Shown here: positions 45,443-54,105 of the stretch, piece after piece
How the letters are laid out: each line of letters starts with the position of its first letter
Numbering within the stretch: the stretch's first letter is position 1
Notes under the pieces: generated by a model
The model's input: only the letters and a program-made list of their open reading frames with translations
Told to the model about the DNA's origin: nothing
The model's database searches: none
Assembly (NCBI RefSeq): GCF_000758665.1
Contig: NZ_CP009285.1
Location: 6,200,001 to 6,264,000 of the forward strand
Origin: Paenibacillus borealis
Lineage (GTDB): Bacteria; Bacillota; Bacilli; Paenibacillales; Paenibacillaceae
Reading direction: 5' to 3'
DNA length: 64,000 bases
Translations under genes and position numbers: made by a program

Positions 45443-46510
45443 CTACCTCTTTCCGGCTGTAAACGCCACCCAATCTTCTTCACGGGTTACTTCTATAATT
45501 TCGAAACCGGAAGACTTCAGCGCTTCCGCTACAAGTCCTTCCTTATCCTTGTAAATACCGGAGGTGATGTAGATTCCTTCCGGCTGGAGTGCACGGTACA
45601 CATCATCCGTGAACAACACAATAATCTCGGCCAGAATATTCGCTACGACAACCCGCACCGGCAGGGTAACTCCCAGTCCCTCAGCAGCCGAAGCAGCGGC
45701 AGGAACAGCTTCCTGTCCAGCCTGGTCAGCAGTATAGCCCGGTCGGGCCGAAGGCCACATATCACCGGCTGTGGTATCTGCCGCCCGTTCACCGCCGAGC
45801 AGGGAGAGCAGATCGCTCTCCTTAACTGTGATCGCAGCCTCAAGCCGGTTCAGCGCCACATTCTCACGGGCACTCTCCACCGCCACCGGATCCAAATCCA
45901 GGGCGAGGACGGATTTCGCGCCCAGCAGCACCGCGCCTACGGCAAGGATGCCGGAGCCTGTGCCGACATCGATCACTTCATCGCCGCTGGCGATATGCTT
46001 CTCAAGCGCGCGCAGGCACAGCGCCGTCGTCGGGTGCGTCCCCGTTCCGAAGGCCATGCCGGGATCGAGTTCGATAATCTTTTCGTCCGGGGAGGCCGGG
46101 GTATATTCTTCCCATGTAGGCTTTATGGTCAGCCGTTCCGATACGCGCAGCGGCTTGAAGTACTGCTTCCAGGCATGGGCCCACTCATCCTCATCCACCG
46201 TCTTCCAGGAGATCAGCGCTTTGCCGGGATCAATCCCGTACCCTCTCAGCTCTTCCACCCTTGGCGTTACCTCCGCCACAATCTCATCCATTGCCACTGT
46301 TTCGGCATAATAGCCCTTAATTACCGCTTCCCCCTCGGGGATGTCATTCAGCGGCTCATCGTATAATTCACCATAACGGGTATCCCGTATTTTATTCAGC
46401 GTTCCGGATTCCTCAATGGAAACTCCGCCCGCACCGGCCTCATACAGCAGATTGGATATCATCTCCTGTGCTTCCTCCGTTGTATGTACCGTCAGTTCGT
46501 GCCATAGCAT
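45443..46510 (-). CDS. prmA: Ribosomal protein L11 methyltransferase PrmA
   Basis: Methylates ribosomal protein L11. The 355 residues begin MLWHELTVHTTEEAQEMISN. The SAM-binding motif DVGTGSGILAVGAVLLGAK and catalytic-region ANILAEII are intact. Compared with the usual length of about 310, there is an insertion of roughly 40 residues (about 238-284, RAADTTAGDMWPSARPGYTA and an Ala-rich stretch) between the IAVKESDLL-like strand and VVANI. The reading frame is unbroken. The start ATG at 46510 has AGGAGG ten bases upstream, contributed by a repeat element shared with cdd. In Bacillus dnaJ is directly upstream; here a 16 kb accessory block intervenes. Confidence 0.95.
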   Translation of the reverse strand: MLWHELTVHTTEEAQEMISNLLYEAGAGGVSIEESGTLNKIRDTRYGELYDEPLNDIPEGEAVIKGYYAETVAMDEIVAEVTPRVEELRGYGIDPGKALISWKTVDEDEWAHAWKQYFKPLRVSERLTIKPTWEEYTPASPDEKIIELDPGMAFGTGTHPTTALCLRALEKHIASGDEVIDVGTGSGILAVGAVLLGAKSVLALDLDPVAVESARENVALNRLEAAITVKESDLLSLLGGERAADTTAGDMWPSARPGYTADQAGQEAVPAAASAAEGLGVTLPVRVVVANILAEIIVLFTDDVYRALQPEGIYITSGIYKDKEGLVAEALKSSGFEIIEVTREEDWVAFTAGKR

Positions 46511-46524
46511 GTTAGTAAATCCTC

Positions 46525-46650
46525 CTGAAAGTTTTGTAGCATATGCTCCGTTGGTTCTGCTCCGCAAAACTTGCTTCGAAAGCATACGCTTAGTTATGAG
46601 AGCCCAGTCTCCCTGAAATCACTCCGCAGAACTGGATTGGAAAGCGTCCG
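46525..46650. repeat. Repeat element upstream of prmA ending in its ribosome site
   Basis: Two imperfect units resembling GCTCCGCAAAACTTGCTTCG and ACTCCGCAGAACTGGATTGG start near 46559 and 46622. On the minus strand the element ends CAAAACTTTCAGGAGG, the Shine-Dalgarno of prmA. It resembles the element before cdd at 7100-7300. No gene is seen between prmA and tag. Confidence 0.55.
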
Positions 46651-46716
46651 CGTAGTTAAGTAAAGCATATCTAGGATAGTATAGCATTTCTTACCCGTGC
46701 AGCGCCAAACTGCGCT

Positions 46717-47292
46717 TCACATCCCTCCATCTGTCCCGCGGCTGCGGCAAAAGCAATCCAGCACATGGTCGTCCACCATCCCCGAGGACTGCATAAATGC
46801 ATAACAAATCGTCGAGCCGACAAACTTCATCCCTTTGCGCTTCAGCGCCTTGCTCATGTTGTCAGACTGCGGAGTGGTAGCGGGAACCTCCGCTCTGCTC
46901 TTCCATTGATTCACCACAGGCGTTCCGCCGGTGAAGCTCCAGAGATACTCTGCGAAGCTGCCCTCCTCCCGGCAAATCTGCAGATAGGCCTCCGCATTGC
47001 GGATGACAGCATTAATCTTCAGCCGGTTGCGGATAATCCCCTCATTCTGCATCAGCTCGGCGATCTTGTCCTCCCCGTACAGCACAATCTTCTGCGGATC
47101 GAAACCGTCGAAGGCTTCGCGGAAATTCTCCCGCTTCTTCAGTACCGTATACCAGCTCAGTCCGGCCTGCATGCCCTCCAGCATCAGCAGCTCGAACAGC
47201 TTCAGATCATCATATAGCGGCTTGCCCCATTCCTCATCATGATAGGCAATATAGACAGGATCCTCATTCACCCAGGCGCAGCGTGTTATCAT
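46717..47292 (-). CDS. tag: DNA-3-methyladenine glycosylase I
   Basis: Base-excision repair glycosylase of the Tag family, 191 residues, which removes 3-methyladenine. It begins MITRCAWVNEDPVYIAYHDE and continues EEWGKPLYDD, the zinc and substrate region (Cys and His). The helix-hairpin part has MLEGMQAGLSWYTVLKKREN. The C-terminal zinc ligands are in VDDHVLDCFCR. I use the ATG at 47292, since the residue before it is a TTG without better spacing. It stands alone between repeat elements, at the edge of the accessory block. Confidence 0.95.
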   Translation of the reverse strand: MITRCAWVNEDPVYIAYHDEEWGKPLYDDLKLFELLMLEGMQAGLSWYTVLKKRENFREAFDGFDPQKIVLYGEDKIAELMQNEGIIRNRLKINAVIRNAEAYLQICREEGSFAEYLWSFTGGTPVVNQWKSRAEVPATTPQSDNMSKALKRKGMKFVGSTICYAFMQSSGMVDDHVLDCFCRSRGTDGGM

Positions 47293-47339
47293 CAAGTGTT
47301 GTTCTCTCCTTATGTACTGAACTGGAAATTCAGTGATAG

Positions 47340-47518
47340 TTGTATTATGTACAATTAAAAACAGCGAAAAGAGATGCTTGCCTCATATAACTGTATTCTG
47401 TACAACTAAATCTTCCCAAATGGCGAGAACCCGTCTACACAGCTCTTTTTAATTGTACGAAATACAACTAAACGGATAATCGCTGGATAATCAGACGTTC
47501 TAGTTGTACAAAGTGCAA
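47340..47518. repeat. Four-box palindromic element, copy 3 (spacing 51-62-51)
   Basis: Boxes at 47340 (TTGTATTATGTACAA), 47391 (CTGTATTCTGTACAA), 47453 (TTGTACGAAATACAA) and 47504 (TTGTACAAAGTGCAA), 51, 62 and 51 bases apart, identical spacing to the copy at 6437-6615. Each is flanked by TTAA- or CTAA-type bases. It lies in the 399-base gap between tag and the SLH phosphatase gene, which also holds a terminator at 47617 and no other gene. Confidence 0.88.
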
Positions 47519-47616
47519 TTAAGTATACCGCATATCCCGTAATCGGGTCACGGCCAACCATCTCTATTTAGCTACTGCGAAATCTGCCCGCCAGATGACG
47601 CCTGAGAGCTTTCAGC

Positions 47617-47648
47617 ATAAAAAGAGCAGCCCCGGCCGGGCTGCTCTT
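47617..47648 (-). terminator. Terminator of the SLH phosphatase gene
   Basis: Arms AAGAGCAGCCC/GGGCTGCTCTT around CCGGCC; on the minus strand followed by TTTTATG. It lies about 45 bases after the stop codon at 47692. Confidence 0.88.
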
Positions 47649-47691
47649 CCAATTGTACTTGTTTCTTACTATACTCGCTACAAAATGCCGC

Positions 47692-50600
47692 CTATTGTGC
47701 CAAGAGCTTATCCATGAGGCGGAGGATCATCACTACCGATTCAGCGCGGGAAGCCTGCTCCTCCGGCTTGAACTGTCCATTACCTTTTCCCGTTACGATA
47801 CCCGCATCAGCAAAGGCATTGATCGGCCCTGCCGCCCAGCCCGCAGTGACGTCGGAGAATGGAACACTATCGCCGCTCACATAGTTCGTCAGACGGGACA
47901 GCATCGTCACCATCTCCGCCCGGGTGATCTCCTGCTTGGGATGGAAGGAGCCATCCGCGTACCCGGTGATCACTCCGTTGCCTTGAAGTGCACTAATGGC
48001 TTCAGCGGCCCAATGCCCCCGCGTATCCGAGAAGCCGGTTCCGCCTGAAGCATTCAGGCCAAAGGCCTTGAACAGCATCGTTGCAAACTCAGCGCGGGTT
48101 ACTCTGGCGTCAGGGCGGAGGGAACCATCCGCATAGCCAGTTATAATCCCCATCCGGGCCGCACGTTCAATGAATGCGGCACTCCACAGAGCTGCTGGGG
48201 CATCCGGGAATGTGACAGCAGGAGCGGTTTGCCCTTTTGCCATGATCGCTTTTACCTTATCAAGATCTACTCTGTCGTTGAACACAGGCTTCGTTACAGT
48301 TGGCAGCGTTGGCCCCGTAGTTACAGCCGGTGTCGGAGTTGCTGCTGGTGTCGGCGTTACCGTTGCCGCCGGAGTTGGCGTTGACGTTGACGCTGGCCTT
48401 GGAGTTGCTACAGGTACTGTGCCTCCATCATTGTTGCCTGTAGCCGCCGTTACGGAGACCTGAATCTCCTTCTTCACGCCTCCGTATGAAACTGTGATCA
48501 TCGCCGTTCCTGTACCCACTGCAGTGACTACCCCCGCTTCGCTCACAGCTGCAACCGAAAGATTGCCAGTGGCATAGTTCGCTTCCAGGGTCTTAAGGGC
48601 GCTAGAAAAGTCAGAATACTTAGCCGTTACCGCCAAGCTCTGCGTCTGACCTGCTGTCAGGGAGACTGAAGCTGGCGTCACCTCCAAATCAACCACTGCC
48701 GGTGCGGAAACCTCCGTAATCACAACCGGTATCGCAACGGACTTGCCTCCGAATGAAGCCGTGACCGTTGCTTCACCTGCCGCAACGCCCGTGATAAGCC
48801 CCTTGTCCGATACAGAAGCAATAGCAGGGTCCGAAGATAACCAAATGACTTGATCCGTGACCACCAGGTTCTCTGCATGATCATATACTGCCGTTATCAC
48901 AGAAGCTGCGGTCTGGCCCACTTGCAGCGTATGTTTACCCGGATCAGCTGTCAGTTTCAGCAGAACAGGAGCCGTACTTTCCGCCTGAACCTTTACAGCA
49001 ATGCTGACTGCCGGCATATTTCCGTATTGCGCCTTGATCGTAGCGCCGCCTTCTGCAACCGCATGAATTAGGCCATTGGCATCTACCGTAGCTACATTGT
49101 CATTGGAGGAAGTCCAAATCGCTTCATTCGTGACATCTGCTGTGGACTTATCGCTATAGGTAGCGGTGAGAACTGTCGCGCGCTCCTCCCCGGCCTGCAA
49201 TGTCAGCTCCGCCGGTGATGCCGCCACGGAGGTCACTGTAAGCTCATCCTTCTTTTCAATAGTATAATTGTCTAATAATGCATCGCTTTCTGTAGTACGG
49301 GCCTGGATGGTGATTTTGTCATGGCTGACTTGAATGGCAGAATACACCGGAACGTCCTCGTCAAACATGAAGTTGAGATACTCGTACTGCTTACCATCAT
49401 AGAATTTCCAGCCGGAGGCGCCCCCGTCCAGATAGACCGTCCCGCGCTCGCCGTTTAGCAGCGGCTTTCCTCCATTCATCGGATAGGTGCGCGCATACAC
49501 ATGGTCATGGCCTTCCAGCACCAGATCTACTTTCAGTTCCTCCAGAACAGGCGCAAAATACGTTTGCGTGTATTCAATTACATTCCCGCGCCCATCTTCG
49601 GTATGATAAGCAGGCTTATGGAACATTACAATTTTCCATTTTTTATCACTGGCCTGAACATCCCCGCGCAGCCATTCGGCTTGCTTAGCCATGGTCACTT
49701 CGTCTGCCTCGGAGTTCAGCACAATGAAATGCACCTCACCTGAATCGAAGGAATAGGCGTAATCCTTCTGAATGTCCGGGCCATTCTCCGGCAGATCCAG
49801 TCCCTTGGCAAAAATCTCCTTGCCTTCACCCTTCACATCATGATTCCCCATCGTATAGCCTGAAGGAAGAGAGGATGCATAGACCGAAGAAGCTTCCCAG
49901 AACTGGTTCCACTCATTCAGGATTCCTCCGTCGTCAACCATATCGCCGCCGTGCATCACAAATTGGGTATCCGGATAACGGGTTAGAGCATCGCTGATCA
50001 GCTGCTGATAGATTTCAAGCCCATTATCTCCTTTGGTATGCGAATCAGTAACGAATACGAAAGAAACGGGGGCTTCCGGTGCTGCATCCAGTGTCTTGTA
50101 TTCGTACCAGGCACTCCAATGGCCTTCATAGCCCACCCGGTAATGATAAGCCATACCCGGCTCCAGGCCGGTAACCAGTGATTTATGGAACTTAATTTCG
50201 CCCAGCGGTCCGCCCTCCACTTCATGGATGACCTCCACTTCAGTAAGCGCAGACTGCTCTACCGCCTTTGGCTGAGCACTGTCCGACCCATGGTCTACCA
50301 GGTCGCTGTCCTTCACATATTGTATCTTAGTCTCTTGAACTCCAGGGGCTGTCTGCCAGCCTACGCTCAGCATCGTACCCATATCTTCGGTAACAAAGGT
50401 CTGGACATATTTCGGATCATCTCCGCCGAATTGGGTCACAACATTCATGCTGAAGCTCTCACTGGTGCCGCCGTCCTTGACCGCCTGTACTTTCCAGGTG
50501 CCGATTGCAAGATTGGCCAGCGAAGTATGAATTTCGCCCTTGGCATCCGTCAGTCCCAATCCTTCTGTAAGGCTCTGCTGCTGTACATCAGCAGAGGCAA

Positions 50601-52233
50601 TATAACCTGTCTTCGTTCCATCCGGCAGATACACTTTGACGAATCCGGAGGTGCTTCCTGCTGTAGCGAAGAATTGCCCGTTGTTCTCTGCTGTAAGCAG
50701 CACGGCGGACGATTCGTCAGCGCTTGTATATATATTGGAACTGGCGGCTGTTACCGTCACATAAGTCTGAGGGCCGCTAGTATCGGTAAAATCGATCTCC
50801 GCCCCTTCTACGGGAGCTCCCGCATGGGTAGTAACGGTGATAATGTTCTTCGTTTGCAGACCTGATCCCCTGACGCTTAAGGCATACGGGAAACCGATCT
50901 TATAATTAACCGGAGAGGCAAAGGAGCTTACGGCAGTCCCGCTGCCATACCCAAAGCGGCCTTCCGCCATCGTGAACTGCTTGTAGGTCTCGCCACGTTC
51001 CATTTTTGCGGACCTGCTTACAGCGAAATCAATGCTGGCCAGGGCTTCCGCAGGAACTCCCTGCAGTCCTTCTGCGCTAAATTCAACATAACCGCCTATA
51101 TTGTCGATGGTACTCTGGACGTTGCTTAGTCCGTCACGAGCGTGCACAGCCTCCGCCTGCAGCGTCTGCGGGTCGAACTTGATCTTGGCCAGCACATTGC
51201 TCGCTCCGCCTGTATTCTTCGCCGCCAGCTTCAACCGGTAAGTCTCGTTGCTGACCGCTTCCTCCGGCGCTTCCAAGGTGAGCATCGCCCCATGCTCAAT
51301 AGTAAAAGCATATTCCGCTGAAGCCGGATTACCCGCCAGATCCTTCACTTCAGCAACCACTTGATGATAACCGCCATCAAGCGGCACCTCCGGGTGATAT
51401 GTAATTGCCTTAGTGTTCAGATCGTAAGCGTAAGCCTCCGGTGCAACCGGCTGGCCATCCACTGTTAATTGGATCGAGTCTGAATCAATGCCCGATTCCG
51501 CATCATCCGCCGACAGGATAATGTCGGATACGGGAGCATTCAAGGTTTGATCCGGTGCGGGTGAAACCGGGGCCAGCACGGGAACATCCATATCTTCATC
51601 CGCCGGCTCATCATAAATAAGTCTGACATCATCGATCCATATGGAGCCTTTGTTCTTTTTGCTCATTTGCCGTTCTTTCATCTGGAAGTAGAACGCCACG
51701 GTACCGGGCAGCGTCAGATCACTCCCTATCTCGGCCTCGACATATTTCCAGCCGCTCCAGTCTATCCCTGTCTCTTCGCTCCTCATCTCATACGTTTTGG
51801 ACTTCCCGGTGGCTGAAACATAGAACTTGGAGGTTAGGCCATGCCCTTCGTTATTGGCGTAAATCCACATGCCGATTTTTTTGGGCGTTCTGCCTGTCAA
51901 AGCTAACTGGGTTGCAGGCCCGACTGCAACCTGGGAGGGATTATCGGTTATGCCGATAAAATCATAATCAATCCGCAAGGATTTTGCCCCGTCACGAACG
52001 TATTTCGGATCACTTTCAAGCGCCATATTGCCGCTGTAGATGCGCGCACTGTCAAACGTTAAGTCTGCCAGGCTCACATGTTCAAAATCCTCCAGCATAA
52101 CGACATCGCCAGGCTCAGCTGGATCCCCATACACGGTCGATGAAGAGAAGGAAGGTGGAATGACCGGAATCAAAACTGACATTGCCAATACCCCGGTTAA
52201 TACTCGCTTTAAAAGCGGATGCTGCCTGCTCAC
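47692..52233 (-). CDS. SLH-anchored, multi-domain purple acid phosphatase-like metallophosphoesterase
   Basis: A 1513-residue surface enzyme. In order it has a signal peptide (about 1-37), a carbohydrate-binding-like beta region (45-195), an Ig-like domain (215-310) and a cohesin-like domain (312-435). An SH3-like segment (490-560) and a fibronectin-type purple acid phosphatase N-terminal domain (615-715) follow. The calcineurin-like catalytic domain (720-930) has the metal-site series TDSHT, GGDMVDD, GNHD, FHKPAYH and GHDHVYART. The rest is three Big_2 domains (about 1000-1280), a Thr/Pro linker with TPTPAAT repeats and three SLH domains (about 1345-1513). The SLH domains should bind pyruvylated wall polymer. 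Substrate unknown: extracellular phosphate esters are likely. Confidence 0.9.
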   Translation of the reverse strand: MSRQHPLLKRVLTGVLAMSVLIPVIPPSFSSSTVYGDPAEPGDVVMLEDFEHVSLADLTFDSARIYSGNMALESDPKYVRDGAKSLRIDYDFIGITDNPSQVAVGPATQLALTGRTPKKIGMWIYANNEGHGLTSKFYVSATGKSKTYEMRSEETGIDWSGWKYVEAEIGSDLTLPGTVAFYFQMKERQMSKKNKGSIWIDDVRLIYDEPADEDMDVPVLAPVSPAPDQTLNAPVSDIILSADDAESGIDSDSIQLTVDGQPVAPEAYAYDLNTKAITYHPEVPLDGGYHQVVAEVKDLAGNPASAEYAFTIEHGAMLTLEAPEEAVSNETYRLKLAAKNTGGASNVLAKIKFDPQTLQAEAVHARDGLSNVQSTIDNIGGYVEFSAEGLQGVPAEALASIDFAVSRSAKMERGETYKQFTMAEGRFGYGSGTAVSSFASPVNYKIGFPYALSVRGSGLQTKNIITVTTHAGAPVEGAEIDFTDTSGPQTYVTVTAASSNIYTSADESSAVLLTAENNGQFFATAGSTSGFVKVYLPDGTKTGYIASADVQQQSLTEGLGLTDAKGEIHTSLANLAIGTWKVQAVKDGGTSESFSMNVVTQFGGDDPKYVQTFVTEDMGTMLSVGWQTAPGVQETKIQYVKDSDLVDHGSDSAQPKAVEQSALTEVEVIHEVEGGPLGEIKFHKSLVTGLEPGMAYHYRVGYEGHWSAWYEYKTLDAAPEAPVSFVFVTDSHTKGDNGLEIYQQLISDALTRYPDTQFVMHGGDMVDDGGILNEWNQFWEASSVYASSLPSGYTMGNHDVKGEGKEIFAKGLDLPENGPDIQKDYAYSFDSGEVHFIVLNSEADEVTMAKQAEWLRGDVQASDKKWKIVMFHKPAYHTEDGRGNVIEYTQTYFAPVLEELKVDLVLEGHDHVYARTYPMNGGKPLLNGERGTVYLDGGASGWKFYDGKQYEYLNFMFDEDVPVYSAIQVSHDKITIQARTTESDALLDNYTIEKKDELTVTSVAASPAELTLQAGEERATVLTATYSDKSTADVTNEAIWTSSNDNVATVDANGLIHAVAEGGATIKAQYGNMPAVSIAVKVQAESTAPVLLKLTADPGKHTLQVGQTAASVITAVYDHAENLVVTDQVIWLSSDPAIASVSDKGLITGVAAGEATVTASFGGKSVAIPVVITEVSAPAVVDLEVTPASVSLTAGQTQSLAVTAKYSDFSSALKTLEANYATGNLSVAAVSEAGVVTAVGTGTAMITVSYGGVKKEIQVSVTAATGNNDGGTVPVATPRPASTSTPTPAATVTPTPAATPTPAVTTGPTLPTVTKPVFNDRVDLDKVKAIMAKGQTAPAVTFPDAPAALWSAAFIERAARMGIITGYADGSLRPDARVTRAEFATMLFKAFGLNASGGTGFSDTRGHWAAEAISALQGNGVITGYADGSFHPKQEITRAEMVTMLSRLTNYVSGDSVPFSDVTAGWAAGPINAFADAGIVTGKGNGQFKPEEQASRAESVVMILRLMDKLLAQ

Positions 52234-52283
52234 TGCCTGCCACGCTCCTCGTTGTCTGTTCTTGTTCGCCTCTAAATCGCAAT

Positions 52284-52303
52284 TTTAAAATTTAAATTTT
52301 AAA
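52284..52303. promoter_or_regulatory. 20-bp perfect AT palindrome upstream of the SLH phosphatase
   Basis: TTTAAAATTTAAATTTTAAA is a perfect palindrome of A and T only, about 50 bases upstream of the start codon at 52233. It may be part of an AT-rich promoter region or a protein site. No other feature is seen in this 213-base gap apart from the neighbouring terminator. Confidence 0.4.
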
Positions 52304-52404
52304 GGACAAGTTATTCCAGCATAACGCGGTAACGTATTCGTGAGATCATCGCAGTGTAAGCACAATAAATATTTCAGCTACATTATTCCCCGGGCGTCTC
52401 CTAT

Positions 52405-52447
52405 GAAAAAAAAGGCGTCCGCCCCTTTTCAGGTTTGGACTGCCTTT
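52405..52447 (-). terminator. Terminator of the sigma/DUF4179 operon
   Basis: On the minus strand AAAGGCAGTCC and GGACGCCTTT arms are followed by a run of T. The first arm overlaps the stop codon of the DUF4179 gene (52449-52447). Confidence 0.8.
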
Positions 52448-54105
52448 TAAGGCTGCAATTGCACCCGCGTCTCTTTGTCTGGCTCGTTGGTGGAATAGAA
52501 GAACATGTATATAGAAGCTTCTGTTCCTTTGAAGTCCTTATATACATCAATGCTGTGGTTGTTTCCGTCTCCGCGGAAGTTCACTGTCACTATTTTACCT
52601 AAGATCCGGTCTTTCCCTGTGCCGATATGAGTCTGATTCACGCCGCCAAAATGGGGATCATCGCTCTTCGTCTCCACATAGAGATCCGCACCCTGCATAT
52701 AGTAGGTCCACTGTACCGGATAACCGCCGGTTTCCCGGATCAGCGTCTGCTTCTCGCTGGAGATATTGGTCAATTGGAGTGGCACCTTATCGTCACCATG
52801 CCGGGTAACTTTATATTTCCCTACAAGCGTTATTGGCGTCGTCTTTGTAATCTCAAGATCTGCCGGCCGTTCGAAACGCAGGGTTGTCAGCTCCCTGTCC
52901 CCGGTTGTCGAATACCATATTCCGCCTTCCAGCTGCCGGCCGTCCACCTCAAGTGTATACGTAACATACGGCAATTCAGCGAATTTAGCTTTGCTCCGGA
53001 CGGACACACGAATTTGCGTAGGCGTTACTACCATTTGCTCAATCCTGTTATCTGTGTCTCCCGCTTCGAGCGGCAGATCCAGCGCCGTCTTGATTGTGGC
53101 GTCTGCCATCTTCTTCTTGCTCAGTTCCAGATCAAACGTCCAAGGGCCGTCAATATTGCGTTCAATCCTGGTGTAGCCGAGCTTATACACTGTGTCAGCC
53201 TTGGGAACGTCACCCGGCTTGTAATACTGAAGCGAGGTGTATTCCCCGTTGTCTCCCGGCTTGCCAAAAGCACCTGCCTGAGAGTTCCTGACAAGCTCTC
53301 CGTCTCTATAAGCTATAATTTGCGGGAAAGCCAAGCTCTTGGCTTCCGGATTATTAAAGACTGCAGCCGTGGACAGCATCAGACGTTCATCCCCCTCCTT
53401 AAAGGGCTGAACACTGAAGGATTCCAGTCCATCCCGGTTAACAGGGAAGCTCTGCTGCTGCGGTGAATCGGTATCCAGGTTCAGATCAACCTCTTGCTGT
53501 GAATACGACTCGATTCTCTCTGCCGTCAGGCTCACCTTGACCGTCTCCTGGTCCGGCGTCCAATTCGACTCGAAATACCCGTTATACCGCTGATTCTTCT
53601 CGTCCCATTGCTGATAATTATATTCCATTTCATCGCCGTTCCCCTTCGCATCCTTAAGGGACATGCCTTGAATATTCCACATTCCGCTTTCCCTGTCTGC
53701 ACCGACATCCAGACTGTACAGAATCACCGTCCGGTTCTCATCGGTGAGCGCCGTATGCAGGGTCAGGGTTACTCCATCCTTAGTGATCGTCTGTCCAAGC
53801 GGCTGACCCAGATTCTGCGTCAGCGCCGCCTGCACACCTCCTCTACCTCTGAGCAGGATGCCCCAATCATATTGCACAGCAGCATATACGGGCACAGCCA
53901 CCAGCAGGGCGCTGAGAGAAGCAGCGATGGTGAGCTTGCGCCAGCTGCGGTGACTGCGCGGAGCGGGAGCCTCTGCATCGGTTCTGCTTACTGAACCTGT
54001 ATGTCCGGCCTGCTCCATCCGTCCCCACATCTCCTCAAAATCAGGATACTGAATCTCGTTATCGTCATTTAAGCGACGCTTTAGCAGTGCTTCGGTGCTG
54101 TCCAT
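52447..54105 (-). CDS. DUF4179 membrane protein, probable anti-sigma factor
   Basis: A 552-residue protein with a cytosolic N-terminus of about 58 residues (LLKRRLNDDNEIQYPDFEEMW), one membrane segment (about 60-76) and a large extracellular part. The first extracellular section (about 80-200) fits DUF4179, with ITKDGVTLTLHTALTDENRTVI; the later beta-rich section resembles DUF5643. Genes of this type follow an ECF sigma gene and are thought to hold the sigma factor at the membrane. Here the start overlaps the sigma gene by 41 bases, with AGGAAGAG as ribosome site, strongly suggesting coupled synthesis. The sensed signal is unknown. Confidence 0.85.
   Translation of the reverse strand: MDSTEALLKRRLNDDNEIQYPDFEEMWGRMEQAGHTGSVSRTDAEAPAPRSHRSWRKLTIAASLSALLVAVPVYAAVQYDWGILLRGRGGVQAALTQNLGQPLGQTITKDGVTLTLHTALTDENRTVILYSLDVGADRESGMWNIQGMSLKDAKGNGDEMEYNYQQWDEKNQRYNGYFESNWTPDQETVKVSLTAERIESYSQQEVDLNLDTDSPQQQSFPVNRDGLESFSVQPFKEGDERLMLSTAAVFNNPEAKSLAFPQIIAYRDGELVRNSQAGAFGKPGDNGEYTSLQYYKPGDVPKADTVYKLGYTRIERNIDGPWTFDLELSKKKMADATIKTALDLPLEAGDTDNRIEQMVVTPTQIRVSVRSKAKFAELPYVTYTLEVDGRQLEGGIWYSTTGDRELTTLRFERPADLEITKTTPITLVGKYKVTRHGDDKVPLQLTNISSEKQTLIRETGGYPVQWTYYMQGADLYVETKSDDPHFGGVNQTHIGTGKDRILGKIVTVNFRGDGNNHSIDVYKDFKGTEASIYMFFYSTNEPDKETRVQLQP

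Noticed and set aside
52447..54105. Frameshift between sigma and DUF4179 genes because of the 41-base overlap
   Set aside because: Both proteins have complete, plausible ends, and the second gene has its own ribosome site and start.
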